Assembly: GCA_023213395.1 (NCBI GenBank)
Contig: CM041465.1
Location: 149,365,741 to 149,429,740, forward strand
Length of the DNA stretch: 64,000 bases
Direction: 5' to 3'
Source of the DNA: Cycas panzhihuaensis
Lineage: Eukaryota; Cycadophyta
In this document: one piece after another, positions 34,313-47,949 of the stretch
Numbering within the stretch: position 1 is the first letter of the stretch
How the letters are laid out: each line of letters begins with the position of its first letter
Notes under the pieces: model-generated
What the model was told of the DNA's origin: nothing
Databases searched by the model: none
What the model saw: only the letters and a program-made list of their open reading frames with translations
Translations under genes and position numbers: made by a program

Positions 34313-34649
34313 TGCTAGAAACTAAATTCCCATACATATGTCCAAGATCTACCAAGACTGTGAAATTAAAGACATGCATATGAATAATAAATAAAAGAAT
34401 ATTTTCAAACACATAACATAATATGTTTGTGGGAAATTATCACTTCTAATTGTACTATGCCAAACTAATGCATATATATTATACATATCACCACTTAATT
34501 ATTCAATCATATTCTAGGAGTCACTTAGTCAACCAATGACTAATTACAATGAGGAAGTATGTAGACTACGATCCCCTAATATATATTAAATAGATAACCA
34601 TATTAATTTACATCAAGTTAATAAGTTCATGGGTTAACATTACCTAGAA
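34313..34649 (-). repeat. LTR D, left copy
   Basis: 337 bp aligning with 40604-40942: CCCATACATA.GTCCA, AAATAAAAGAATAT, TTGTGGGAAAT.ATCACTT and GATAACCATATT.ATTTACATCAA. A primer-binding site adjoins its left end, so on the minus strand it behaves as a 5' LTR. Confidence 0.75.
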
Positions 34650-35424
34650 TTCCCTTCTTAATGTTGAATTATGTCATATAACTACTTCATATCTTGATGT
34701 TAGGTTCATATAAAAGGTAAACATCTATCATAGCATATGGGTAACTGGTTGTTGTACTCACTAGTCCTTTAGAATGACATTCTTATACATGGTTCACCAA
34801 TATTTACCTATAAAGTAGCCTTTACCTGCTCATATTTTACATGTTTTTGGCTCTCTTATACTCGAGGAGATAAATATGGCTAAAAAACCTCAGCTCCATC
34901 CATTTTACTATGGAACAAATATATAAAAATGGTTATCCAAGCAAAATCCATATGCCAAAACACCTCTTGTTTTTATCTCAAACTCTATTTTAACATCTTA
35001 TCAACTCAATGTTTAAACTTCATACTATTAAAACTACCCTAAAAAATCCTCAAAGCATATTGTGAAACCACTCGTTGGAAAGCCTCAAGAGTTAGCTTCA
35101 TAATATAACTAATGACACTTAATTCTGATACCATATGAGGGAGTTATGGTCAATTTTATATGCATGGGTATACTTTCTAAAAAAAAGCTTAAAAAAATAA
35201 AAAAGTACCATTTTTAAGTTGGCCCCTAGCCACTTTAAAACCTATCATGCAACCTTCCAAGGGTCTTAAAGACTTAAAACACATATTTAAAATGTTTTAA
35301 TATAACTTAATAAAGTTTTAAAACTTTGGATTAAGAGAAATTAAATATCAATTAGTCATTGATGTGCACATAGTCTATGTGTATCCACGAGCAATTTGAT
35401 GGCTTATATACTCTAATCTGTAAT
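34650..35424. other. Unassigned sequence with orphan primer-binding site
   Basis: No coding sequence recognised. 35123-35133 reads TGGTATCAGAA on the minus strand, followed on the plus strand by TATGAGGGAG, like the LTR start of A1 and C. This may be a further 5' LTR (35134 onward) cut by element E, but no partner was found. Confidence 0.35.
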
Positions 35425-35748
35425 TAATGGGAAACACAAATAAAAGCAAATAAGATCAACAAGATCTTTCACATCAGGCAGATCACAAGTAGAAATAGAT
35501 CACATAAGACACCAGATTGGCATGGGAAACCCTTATGGGTGAAAACCCACAAATAATATTAGATCACAATATTGTAAATCTAGCATTATTACAAAGTTGG
35601 ACTTTGATCTATATTTATAGATCTCAAGTGCCAAATATAATTATATTTTTACGTCTGTCAGCTCACTACTCTTGAGAATATTCTCTTATAAATTAGGCAC
35701 ATAAAGAGGCCTGCTTTATATTAGTTAGTATGTATACAAATTCCAACA
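35425..35748 (-). repeat. 3' LTR of Copia E (324 bp)
   Basis: Ends TTCCAACA on the plus strand; GGGTGAAAACCCACAAATAA and AAAGTTGGACTTTGATCTAT are shared with the right copy. Confidence 0.88.
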
Positions 35749-35754
35749 TCCCCT

Positions 35755-36090
35755 CTTAATGTAAATGTCGGATAATGGTTTATCATTGGGAATAAATCCT
35801 CTCTCAAGGATAACCTTACCAGTTTAAGCTTGGTGAACATGTCCATAAGTCGATCTCGCTTAGATAATCTTAAACCTTCATCTTCCTTGATCTAATCTTC
35901 ACTAGGATGTAATGGTGTTATGCCTTATATGTGCTCGATTCTTTGGATGTGACTCCAAGAGTCCTACAACCATACAACTCTCTCTGCACTTGACACTTTG
36001 TCCATATAAATCATCCATATTCCTTTGACTAAACCAAGAGGTTGAGCCACTTGAGCCATGTGAATCTCCTCTTCAAGTCTTCATTAAGGA
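35755..36090 (-). pseudogene. Copia E pol remnants (RT motif and RNase H tail)
   Basis: Minus strand: AFLNEDL, with a frameshift into EEEIHMAQVAQPLGLV (about 36025-36090), is the RT segment after motif A (AFLNGDL.EEIYM.QP.GF). LMDMFTKLKLV (about 35820-35860) is the RNase H C-terminus (DMFTK.L). Only about 200 bp separate these normally distant parts, so most of pol is deleted. Confidence 0.65.
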
Positions 36091-38977
36091 ATGCTAATAT
36101 GATGTGATATCATCCCTAACTACCTAAATCTACTAAAGTAAGGATCAAACGGACCAATAAACATCATAGAGACTAGTGAAAAATGTCTACTCATACTTGA
36201 ATCCTTCTTCTTGCTAGATATCCTATGTAACAAGTCTTCCAACTTATAAACTTATTTGCTTTAATACAACTCTCCATTGTGAATCAACACTCACTAGAAT
36301 ATTGGCATCTATCATAGGCTTTGACTGGCATGATGATCCATGATCTGTAATCATCTTATAGAGCTTCAACCATCAATAGAACGTGGAGCTATAATCCATG
36401 TCTCATCAACTAATAGCTCCTTATCATCAATCTCTCACTAGGTCCTACTTCTATCTTAAGCATAATGTTAGGTAAACAAACCTCCACACCTACTGAATAA
36501 TGACTTAAAAAAATGAAGCAATGAAGGATAAAACTTGTAACTAGATGACACTCAACATGATATGTCAAAAACTCTTGAATTAATATCTAAACTGATCACA
36601 ATGCATTCCCCTATAGATTATATTATTTATAAGCTAAACAACCCATAAGTTTCAAACTCTTGCAATCCTATTGTTGTAATCTTCATCTAAGATATGTGCA
36701 TTCTGGTGCACCAAAGGAAATAAATGGAAGGCTTCTGACTTAGTATAAACACAAAACATGAGGGGAATATATGCCATGAACAATCATAATAAGGTGTCAA
36801 ATACCTATCTATTACAGCTTTTACCAATAAAACATAGGAGGCAAACCAAAAGCATGCACCAAACCTCACCATTTGTATTATGATACTTTCCTACAATGCA
36901 ACTTTTGAGGACAACTATAATACCATGATAAAGGCATCACTGAGTTTAAGGCATCTCGTCTTAGACCTTTTCATTCAAACTTCAAATTTATTAAACACTT
37001 TATCTTGGTTCCATAATAGACTCATTTAGATATGCACCCATGTTGAGCTAGTGTCAAATAGGTCACAAACCCTCATACTAATATTAGTCCACCTAGCAAA
37101 GTATAACAGTCCATCATCAACAATAGAATTAAATGTAATTTGAATAAACCACACTCATTTCACTGAATAAATCACATAAACATGAACTTTATGCAATGAT
37201 CTATGTCACACTAACCAAAGTAATAGAGTTTATATTACTTGTAGCTAAGATATCTCAAACATGCTCTTTTTTGCCCTTACTCACCCAACTCTTGCCCATC
37301 AACTCTCTCTTATATAACACACATACAAAGAGGTAATCATCACCTCTTCTTGCCCTCAAACTCACTGTCAATCCTCTCCTATGTAAAACACATTCAAAGA
37401 GGTAACCTATCTCCAACATCTCACCCATCTCTAACCCATTAATGAAGCATGCTTAATGTACTCTCTTCACCTCAAATTACCAATCAATACAACACCAATT
37501 AAGAGTGCCAGAAGACTCATATAAACATGTTTGAATGTCACCTTACATCACTAAAATACTCTCTCATGCAATCACATGCTACAAAGCCTATCATATCACT
37601 AACTTCACCTCACAAGCTCTCTCATGCACTTGCATGTAAGAGAACATCATATTGCCATTAAACAGTCGTCATGCATACATCATTACTAAATAAGTCTTAC
37701 AATGAAAAATACATCATCCAAAGGCATCATCTTTTCCCAATAATAGATATGTTTCACCCTTCAAAACATCATATTAAGGCACCTTAATAAATAAAGGCCT
37801 CAATCAAAGTGTAATATAAGTAAGAGTAACTTATATCAAATGACACAAAGTTTAATAAACTTTATGTTATCAACTTTGATCAAACTTTATAAATGAGTAC
37901 TATATCAAACGGCCAATATAAATCTCATATGGCGAATTCATCAAAATTGATTTTATCAAAATATATATAAAGAGATGACATAATAGGTGATATTATTAAA
38001 ATATATCAATGGTAGTTGTGACTATATCAAATCGTAAATTTGTGTATATATAACAATAACTTACATATATGCTGCTACGGCTTAATCATCACACAACAGA
38101 AAAATAAATGGCAGTACAAATCTATAATTCATTAAGTAGGCATCAATATAACTCAAGTGACTAAACATATAGCAAATCATGCAAAGATTTAATAGGAAGA
38201 CAGTTACAAATGCTCTGTGAGTGAAAATACAATTTTACATAGTGGTGATATGATATCATCATCACGCGAGGTGTAATTACTCTAAAGTATTCAATGACTC
38301 AAATATACAATTAGAGTATTCATACGGCTAGGTAAAATAATATAAACTCAACACATGCTTATAAATATCAAAAAAGGTGAGCAACATAACAAGTGGCATA
38401 TGTATATTATCACTCAATAGTGATATATAGTAATGGGCGATGTCATTATATTGACACGCAAATACATAATAATGGAGAATGAAAATAAATCATTTAAATC
38501 CTAAGATTTATCAACTAGATGATCAAATATATCAGGCATACCTCATATTTATTGGCCATAATATACACTTATAGTCTTTGCAACTCTCTAAGAGGATGCA
38601 ATGCTAGTAACCAGCACTATAACTACTTCTAAAGGGCACCTTGGGCTGTAAATGTTCACTCCATGGGTGGTTATGCTCTTCTATACTACTGTAAACTTAG
38701 TGGAACATTCAAACAGGGATGTAACATCTTCAATAGGCTCAAAGAGGGCTCATATGGCTGGCAATAGAGTAACCACTTGTTTGCACACCTCTAGATATCT
38801 TAGAATACTTGCAAACAATGACAGAAGGCTCCCAGGATTCTCCAATGATCATATGCACCTCTATGGCTATTCTACAAGGTCATTAGATACGCTAATCCAC
38901 TAAGGGAAAACCAACATGACCTGACACCATCGATTGGACCATCTAAAAATGATCCTCTACCTATGCATGACTTATAA
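36091..38977 (-). other. Copia E interior without recognisable genes
   Basis: No gag or pol could be read. On the plus strand 37250-37700 is rich in CTCTC/CATCACTA words. Its reverse complement resembles 1170-1500. The open frame at 38652-38903 has no family match. Confidence 0.45.
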
Positions 38978-38989
38978 GCTCTAATACCA
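38978..38989 (-). other. Primer-binding site of Copia E
   Basis: Minus strand TGGTATTAGAGC directly after the 5' LTR. Confidence 0.8.
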
Positions 38990-39313
38990 TGATGAAAAAT
39001 ATAAATAAAAGCAAACAAGGTTGACATGATCTTTCACATCATGTAGATCACAAGCATAAACAAATCACATAGGATACCAGATTGTCATGGGAAATCCTTA
39101 CGGGTGAAAACCCACAAATAATATTAAATCACATTATTACAAATCTAGTATTGTTACAAAGTTGGACTTTGATCTATATTTATAAATCTTAAGTGTTAAA
39201 TATAATTACATTTTTACATCCATCAAATCACTACTCTTGAGAATAGTCACCTATATATTAGGCATATAAATAGGCCCACTTTACATTAGTCAATATGTAC
39301 ACAAATTCTAATA
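38990..39313 (-). repeat. 5' LTR of Copia E (324 bp)
   Basis: Starts TGATGAAAAAT, ends TTCTAATA; same length as the left LTR. Confidence 0.88.
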
Positions 39314-39318
39314 GCAAC

Positions 39319-40603
39319 TAAATTGTAGTCTGCAACACCTTTCTAGGGTAAAACCAACTTTCTAGTCATAATAGTAGCATCAATTTTACCTGGAACTCAC
39401 TCACTATAGAGAAAATAATAATGAGAAGTGCCCAATTTTCCTTATTTTTCTTTAAGTCTACTATGAAGGTGCCTAATATAGAACATAGTCATCCAACCAT
39501 AGATAATCTACTCAATGCTCCATGTAGGACTACCAAAATCTACCAGTAGTTATCCTCCTGAATAGTCTTCAAAAATTAATTAACATGCAATTTTAGTCTG
39601 TTAGAAGGAGCTCAACCCTACGACAAAGTGCCAAACCTTATAACAAAGTTTATAAGAGAGATTTTCATCATATATACCTTTTATCACTTGATTCCAACAT
39701 TTAATACTAAAGAATAAGAGTTTTCTCAAAATTTTATATATTGGCACCACTTCTAAAACCCTTCAAATTATTTTTTCTATTGTAGATTAGAAATAAAGAG
39801 GATAGATAATAACTCTTTTCATCAAATGGTAACTATTAATTCCTTTAATTTATTTGTGGGGTGACACATCTAATAAACCCTAATAACCTACTTGTTACAT
39901 ATACATAATTAGCCAACCATTCCTTTTTACATCCATATTCTTAGCATATTAATAAGATCTGCACTAAGCCCCAAACTTGTCAATTTTCTTCACATGAGCT
40001 AACAAATCAACTATTGCTCTTAACATGTCATAAAACTCACTTCAATCATGGCACCACTTCATCACATAGGGTAAACCTATAGCCAATCTACCTCAAAACT
40101 AGCTATACATGGTGATCGAGCTTGTATTCAAAGTACTACTCTTGGACTTACATGCAACACCTATATATATACTTACAAAACATGCAAATAGCTAGTTTAA
40201 AAATGAATCAAATATGGTAAACCTTTGTGGGAATCATGATAACTATAATACCTACACTCTCAACTAGATTTGTTACATAGGCACCAACATGCTTGAGGCT
40301 TATGACATGAACGTTCTTCCAAGTTCCCTACGTAACTATGATTCAAAACCATCCACAACCTATAGTAGGACTTCACCTTCCAAATAAATAGGCTACCTCT
40401 CTTATTGGTCACAAATAGGCATACTTAAAATAAATTTAGAATAAACCCTTGATAGGTGGATACACTCATAATCTTATAGCCTAACTTGTGGTCAAAAATA
40501 GGCTTGGACTAAAGATCCGATAAGCTTATTATAGAATTGAAATCCTACCTCTAATACTAAATGAAAGAAAATATGGGTAAGTAAAACATACTCTAATACC
40601 ACT
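39319..40603. other. Unassigned sequence left of LTR D right copy
   Basis: Probably internal sequence of a D element, since a primer-binding site (about 40591-40602, minus) adjoins the LTR. No protein domain could be recognised. Confidence 0.4.
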
Positions 40604-40942
40604 TATAAGAAAGTAAGTGCCCATACATAAGTCCAGGATCTAATAAGACTATGAAATTAAAGATATATAGCTAAATAATAAATAAAAGAATATATACAAA
40701 TACATAACATAATATACTTGTGGGAAATAATCACTTTTAATTGTATTATACTAAACGAATACATATATATAGGATAAATCATAACCTAGTTGTCCAATCA
40801 TATTCTAAGAGCCACTTAGTCAACTAATGACAAATTACAATAAAGAAGTGATCACATTATGACCTTCTAATCTATATATTAAATAGATAACCATATTGAT
40901 TTACATCAATTTAATAATGCCATGGGTTAACATTACCCAACA
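40604..40942 (-). repeat. LTR D, right copy
   Basis: 339 bp aligning with 34313-34649; right end CATTACCCAACA, the complement of a TGTTGGGTAATG LTR start. Confidence 0.75.
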
Positions 40943-42621
40943 ATCTTTACCTACATTTTTTATTTCTTTAAAGTACCACATATGATTATATCTAATAATA
41001 TAACTTATTTCCTTAACTAAATTATAAAATAACTCCCCAAGAGTATAACATTAATTATAATACATGTAACATGCCATATGGTATACATTATATATTTCAC
41101 TATGTATTTCATCATACATTTATTTCTCCATACTTTATTTTATGATGTGATGTTATCATCATCCCTTGTCATAAAATAGGGGCATAGTGAAATTCCCCAT
41201 TTAGTGTGAGGGATGCATGTTGATATATTTTTATATTTAATAGCATGGTGTTATAAAACATTAAAGATAAGAGGCCTATATAAGTATGACTATTTTGATA
41301 GCCATATGCCTAATTTTTAATAATATAAATATATAAATCTATTAGTAACAAAATGTGGCTAAATTTCTCAATGGAAAAATGAGAGTGGGGTGGATATATG
41401 ACATGAACAAATGAGAAATTCTTGATGGGGATATTCTTTGAATTCATGACACTTATGTTTAATTCCCTTTTTAGATGAATCCATTTAATTATTAACATTA
41501 GGTGGTGAACTACAATTAAAACTTGCACCTATGTATATGCTTAATTCTTCTTAGAGAATGATTAGAAAGATGGAATTTGATCTAATCACCTTATAATTAC
41601 TATAATCCAAATGTAGTTGGAAGCCTAAGGTAGCTAGTTGCTTGAGGTAATTGACTTATACTATAGATTAACAAGGTGCTAAATGATCTTGTCTTTTTAG
41701 TTTATTTTACTGTTTAGTATATTAGCTTTTAATGACTATTATGATGGCTTATATTCCTCATTATGTATATATCTCTTTCTTTTAAAGAGATCTTTCTTTA
41801 CCATTTCTCAAAATTCTATTATATATTTTTAATAATAGCTTTCCTTAGGATTAGGAAAGAGTGGCTAGCTTATGACAGACTGTGTTTATTATCATATATT
41901 TGATTACTTTACTCTTAATATAGTGTGTGGTGTGATTTCACTCATGTGAATGGTTTATGTGGCATGTGTGATAAGCATAGTATGACTCCACTAATAAGAT
42001 AATTGATCTAATACATTACCCTTGAGTGTGTTCTATTCTTATGAAAGATATTAAAATGTTATATATCATGTTATCAAGGACTCTACTATGGTTAATGTCT
42101 AGGGTTATTACTTACGGTGAGCTACCATGTGTGGTACTTATCATTATGTTGTTTCTACGATTAACTAAATTCAATGAGGTGGCATACCTTATATATGGAT
42201 CTAATCTTGACATGGTGAGATTCCATATGTGGTAGGATGCTAATGATAAAGCCTTGATATGTTTCCATAGTAGGATACCTAATATACTATTACCAAATGA
42301 TAGAATTATAGATATATGATATGATTAATCTAAAGTGTTGTATGCATATGATTTATTTTCTTAAGCCATAGTACTAATATTATTATGTATATGAGATATG
42401 TTCTATATTAGGAATTCTTTTCATATATTCATAATAAGAAGTCTAATATGTTATCTTAATATTATCATGACATAGTATTATTATTAAACCATTATAGGAT
42501 ACTACAATGTTTATATAGTTAAGTTATAATCCTTATGCTAATAAGACAAGGAGGGATACCTTGTTAATATTAGGCTATTATACAATTATTACTATTAATT
42601 CATAGAGTTATGTTAAGCCAT
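40943..42621. other. AT-rich sequence, no gene recognised
   Basis: Short open frames only. From about 41900 to 42600 there are many irregular repeats of TATTATGATA, CATAGTA and GGATAC-like words, as in long plant LTRs, but no boundary could be set. Confidence 0.4.
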
Positions 42622-43184
42622 GTTTTCTCATGGGAATGAGAGTCCTATTCTTTCCACATAAGAAATACCTAGAGCCAAGATAAAACTTAGAAGAAAAGGA
42701 TAAATTGAGTCCTACAAGGAACATATCTCTCTTAGTGATGAAAGATCTTTGTATATGTATGGTTGTCAATGGGTGTATTTATAATATAGAATAAAATGTC
42801 TTTCAATAAGGGTTTTTAAGTTTTTTTATTGCATTAATTTATTGTATGTATTTTCCTAAAATGAATCAATATATTTCTTTCTACCATTTCCTTAACTAAA
42901 ATCAATTAAATAAAGCACATAAAGTAAATCAAATAAAGTATATAAATATCTCTTACTTGGTTTGTTACTTGAGAAGCACCTTTGCTTGATGATAAGTGAG
43001 CACACAAATATTTCTTACATTTTCAATCTTCTTCTTACAAAATAACACTAAAGAGAATACAGCAAAGTATCCATTAATGTTAAAGCAAAGTATATAAGGG
43101 TAACAAGGGATTGCCTCAAGATTAAGACAAGGCTATATGAGTTCTCTTAAAAGTTGCTTTAAAGTGATGTGCAAGGGACAAAAA
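42622..43184 (+). repeat. Repeat X copy 2, left part
   Basis: Matches 13705-14245 in order. Interrupted by Copia B at 43185 and resumes at 50294, exactly as the uninterrupted copy 1 predicts. Confidence 0.65.
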
Positions 43185-43663
43185 TGTTAGAGAGGGGGTT
43201 TAGTTTAAATGTTTACATCATTTATCATAAATCTCAAAAATAACAATATGCATGTCTACAAATCAATAATTACCATAGGTGCACATAGTTTGACAAGTGG
43301 AAAAGCCCTTTGAGGGATAAAAACCCACTTCAAAAAGTAAAATAAATATTAATATATAAAATATATATTATATGGATAGTTAGATGGGGATCTCATCATC
43401 TCTTAATAGTTGTGAAACCTCCTCCTATAGTAGGAAATACTTGGTTAACCTCACCATCCTATGTGACCTTAGATTTGACCATTCTCCTGGCTATTGTCTC
43501 TTCTTTCCTAGAATCTAGGAAGAGAGATAAAAGTGGAAGATAGAGGTTCATTGGAAATGGGTAGTTTTAATTTCAACGAACCATATAACTTACTAATATA
43601 ATTATTCATAAAGTAATATTAAGAATATAAAGAATATAAAGCTTAATATTAATATTTCTAATA
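43185..43663 (-). repeat. 3' LTR of Copia B (479 bp)
   Basis: Starts TGTTAGAGAGGGGG; ends TTTCTAATA. Hairpin arms GGTTC.TTGGAAAT and ATTTCAACGAACC at 43545-43582. Confidence 0.9.
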
Positions 43664-43769
43664 TCCCCCTTTAATGTTAGCTTTAGTACAATAGATAACA
43701 CAGAAGATAGAAAAAATAAGAGAGAATATGAAGAAACTTTTGGCATGGTAATCCCTCTTTGATGAAAAC

Positions 43770-46700
43770 TTATTTAATCTTTAATAATTCTTGAAGTTTA
43801 ATAAACTTTTCTTCTATCAATGGCTTTGTAAGAATATCTACAAGCTATAAATCTATAGGATAATAAAATAGATTAATAGTATTATCAGTAACAAGATTAT
43901 GTATAAAATACTGATGTAATTCTATATGTTTAGTCCTAAAATTAGCAATAGGATTAGTAGTAATAGATATAGCTCCTTGATTATCAATATTAATTTTAAT
44001 AAAAGAGTTAGGAAATAAACTAAGTTCACTTAATAAAGATTTAATCTAAAGTACTTCTTTACTTGCTTCAACAAGTGCTTGATATTCAACTTTAGTTGTA
44101 GATAAAGCAAATGCTTGTATTTTTTTACTGGACCAAGTGATAGGTGAGGAATTAAAAAAGAAAATATAACCAACACTAGATTTTCTATCATCAAAATCTC
44201 CTACCCAATCAGAGTTTATATATCCTATCAATTTTAAATTAGTATTATAGAAGTTATATATTAATCCATGATAAATTATACCTTGAAGATATTATAGGAT
44301 TCATTTTGTTGCTTTCTAGTGTAGTTTATGAGGTTTGTAAATATATCTGAAACATAGAGAAACAACATAGGATATGTCTAGATGGGTATAGGTTAAGTCA
44401 ATCAGACTACCTATCATTTGATGATATAGGGTATGATCACAAGGTAGCGAAAAATAATTGATTATTAATTTTATACCTGATTATAAGGGTATAAGAGCTA
44501 GCTTGGCATTATCCATATTAAATCTTTTTATTAGTTCAATAATATATTTCAGTTGAGAAATAATGATTTTTGAATCTGATTGACAAATTTGTAAATCTAG
44601 AAAATAGTATAATAGACCTAAGTCTATCATTTCAAATTTATTCATTAAAATTGATTTTAACTAGAGAATATGTAAAAGTAAAGAACTAGTTATTATGATA
44701 TCATCTACATAAAGAATTAAAATGGTGCTAATATTATCTTGTCTTTAAAAATAGAGATTGGTATCACTAATACACTTAGTATATTTATTTTATAGAAGGT
44801 AATCATTGATTTTAGTATACCGAACTTGAAGAGCTTGCTTTAGACCATATAGAGATTTTTTTAATTTGCAAATAAGATTAGGATTACCTACAAAACTAAT
44901 AGGTTATTTTATGTAGATTTCTTATTTTAGATTGCCATTTAAAAAAACACTTTTAACATATATTTAATAAATCTACCAACTAAGTGTTACTGCTAAAGCT
45001 ATATTGGTTTTAATAGTATTCATCTTGGCAATAGGGGAAAAAGTTTGGGTATAGTCAGTACTGTCAATTTGTTGAAAACCTTTAGCTACTAAATAAGCTT
45101 TATGTTTTTTAATTATTCCTTCTATATTATACTTAGTTCAATAGACCCACTTATAGTTTACTAAGTTCTTATTAGGAGATAAAGGGATCAAATCCTAAGT
45201 TGAATTCTTTTTTAGAGTATTAATTTTAGTTTGTATTGCTTGTTTCTATATTGGATTAATACTTACTTGTTTAAACTATTAGACTATAACTTTAGCCATT
45301 AAGGCAGAGTTTGCTTGAAGCTTTTATGAATGAGTTTTTCTATTATCAGAAAGATTACTAGCATCATAACCAACATTAGAAAAAGTTTTCTAAGCATAAA
45401 CTAGTTGCTTACTATTGTTAAGTTGTTGTTTAGAAGAAGTAGGCTAACTAGATGTAGATAAGGTTGAGGTAGTTGGTTTGTTTAAGGTCTAATTTTAGAC
45501 TTGAGTAGAGAAGGACTCAATTATTTCAGGGTCAACCTATTTTTTAAAGGGGTTAACTAAGTAAGTGTTAGTTAACAAATTTTCTATTGGTAATTCAACA
45601 TAAGAGGTGTTAGATAAGGAACCTTCTTCATCGAATACAACATCACGCATGATCAAAATCTTATGTGTATTTGGGTTTAGAAGTTTGTAAGCTTTACTTT
45701 CTTCGCTATAACTAATGAAGATATATTTAAAACTTTTGAGATTAAGTTTTTATTATTTTTCTTTAGGAACATACTCCTAGGCAATGCTGCTAAAGACTTT
45801 TAGATGCTTAATAGAAGGTTTATGGCTAAACCATTTCTATTATGGCATAATATTTTGTAAAGATTTGCTTAGTAAGCAATTTAAAAGATATTTAGAGCAA
45901 GCAATTGTTTCTACCCACAACTTGAAGTCAAGACATTTTGCATGTAGCATGCATTTGGTCATTTCAAAAAGGGTATAGTTTTTGCATTCAATAACATTAT
46001 TTTGTTGAAGTGTATATACTACAGAATGTTGAAATCATATTCTATGCTTTTTGCAATAAGAAGTAAACTTGTTACTTAGGTACTCCTTAGCATTGTCAAA
46101 TCTAAAGATTTTAGTTTTAGAGTTAGTTTGATTTTTTACTAAAGTTTTAAATTCAATAAAGATGTCAAATACTTGACTCATTATTTTTAACATGTGCATC
46201 CAGTATTTTCTAGAGAAATCATCAATGAATATAATAAAGTATCTTCTTCCAGAGTACAAAGGTACTTGGAATAGACCACAGATATCATTGTGTATAAGTT
46301 AAAGTTGAGCTTTTATTTGAAAAGTAGTATGATTTAGGAAGGGATCCATGTGTTTTTTTCCTATAACATAGGCTTCACAAACACATAGACAATGTTTAAG
46401 AGGGGTAATCCATGAACTATATCATACTTACTCAAGTACTAGAGTTTTCCATAACTTGTATAGCCAAACTAGGCATGCAATAGCTTACTAACAGGGTCAA
46501 ATCTTGTTATAAAGACACTAGAGGTTTTAGTTTTAGAATGTTGAAGATTTATTAAGTTGTAGAGACCTGGTTTATGATTAGTAGGTCCTAAACCAATTGA
46601 TTTGAATTTATTTAATGGTTGTTTGATGATAAACTTATCTTTCTAGAATTTGACAATAAGGTATTTATGGTAGATTTGATAAACTAACAGGAGATTAAAT

Positions 46701-46910
46701 AGCAAACTAGGAGCAAAGAATACATCCTTGATTGAATAATCTTTCAAGGAAACATCACTTGTTCCTTTGACTTTTAGTTGAGATACACTTCTAAAAGAGA
46801 TTTATTCTTTAAAGTTAGGATCAAACTGGTAAGAAGTTAGGTATTCTTAGTGTCTTGTCATATGATAGGAAGTACCAAAATCAAGAATCCATAAAGGTGT
46901 CTAAGTGGAT
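43770..46910 (-). pseudogene. Copia B pol, broken
   Basis: Minus strand. The protease Asp is followed by FGTS instead of SGAS (about 46890). The integrase is open at 46035-46259 (YFIIFIDDFSRKYWMHMLK, RFDNAKEYLS) with the catalytic Glu kept in NNVIECKN. The RT at about 45300-44600 keeps LYVDDIIIT, but motif A is damaged by a small deletion near 44960. RNase H at 44231-43770 has INSDWVGDFDDRKSSVGY and KVEYQALVEASKEVL. Stops are frequent, many at Trp/Gln positions. Confidence 0.88.
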
Positions 46911-46919
46911 AGGGCTAGA

Positions 46920-47949
46920 AAACTGAAGTTATTGCAGTTAAAGATTAATTAGGTTTATGGGATCAAGACTATATCCCTTAGGAAGCTTTCCAAGTTTTTA
47001 CAGCAATTCTACTCCTATAGACATTGATGATATACCCCTTTTTGTGGTAGTAGGCACAACTAATAATCTAATTAGAATTAGGGATGGCAATATTCCTTTT
47101 TTAGAATGATTGTTTGGTGTTATTCTAGTTTTTAAGTAATCTAAAATATTTGTTGCTTGATTGTGATTATTTGTAAAAGATGAGGAGGAAGAACCTTTAT
47201 GAGGTTTCTGAAACTCAGGGTTATTATTGTGATTACTTTGGAAGTTATTTTGTTTAAATTTATTTACAGGTTTGGTTTTAGAAAATAGAGTCTATGAAGG
47301 ATCTTATAGTTTTTCTATTTGAATTAGCATAGTTTGGTAGTCAATTAATTAATTTGTTAGTTAATTGAAGGCAATTTCTAGGAAATTAGCTTATTGTCTT
47401 GTAGCTTTAAAAAAATTGAAATATTTAGGTAACTTATTGATGGCTAGACAGATGAGTGTTTTGTCATCTTTGGCATAGTTGGTAATTTCAATTTTATCAT
47501 CTACTTTAGTTGAAGATTTAATGCAGTTACCTAGTTCCTTGTTAATGAGTTGGATTTTTACCAAAAAAATCTTCAACTTTAGAAAATTTATCAAAGTTTA
47601 AATCATATAACTATTATTCTAAGAGGGCTAGTTGATGTTTATTAAGCTTATTATACTTTTCTTTGAGAGTTTACCAGACGTGGACAAATTCATCTATTTC
47701 AAAAAACTGCCTATTGATGTATGGTGAAAGGGAGTTTAGGATTTTGCCTAGGGCACCATCACAGTTTATTAGATAGACCATATAAGCTTCTAACTTTATG
47801 TCATTAGGTTTTATGGATTCTCCTATAACATATCACCAGATCTTTTGTTTTATAAGAACCTAGGATATCTTAAGTTTCCAGTCGACATGGTTTAAGTTGG
47901 TTAGTACTGGAATTGATTGACAAAAAGTTGTCCCTAGTATGAGTGCCAT
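46920..47949 (-). pseudogene. Copia B gag, broken
   Basis: ATG at 47949 opens MALILGTTFCQSIPVLTNLN, as in A2. The gag core with KYNKLNKHQLALLE and NKELGNCIKSSTKVDDKIEI (47391-47594) is readable with stops and a frameshift near 47570. A zinc-knuckle remnant lies near 47050. Confidence 0.82.

Larger units (their letters stand above)
35425..39313 (-). mobile_element. Copia E, internally degenerate
   Basis: Two LTRs of exactly 324 bp (35425-35748, 38990-39313), a primer site at 38978-38989 and a polypurine tract (minus AAGAGGGGA) next to the left LTR. Flanks GTAAT (35420-35424) and GCAAC (39314-39318) fit a target duplication with two C-to-T changes. Copia identity rests on small pol remnants near the 3' end. 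The rest is non-coding. Confidence 0.85.

Noticed and set aside
38652-38903. 83-codon plus-strand open frame
   Set aside because: No recognisable domain and antisense to Copia E; too short to support as a gene.
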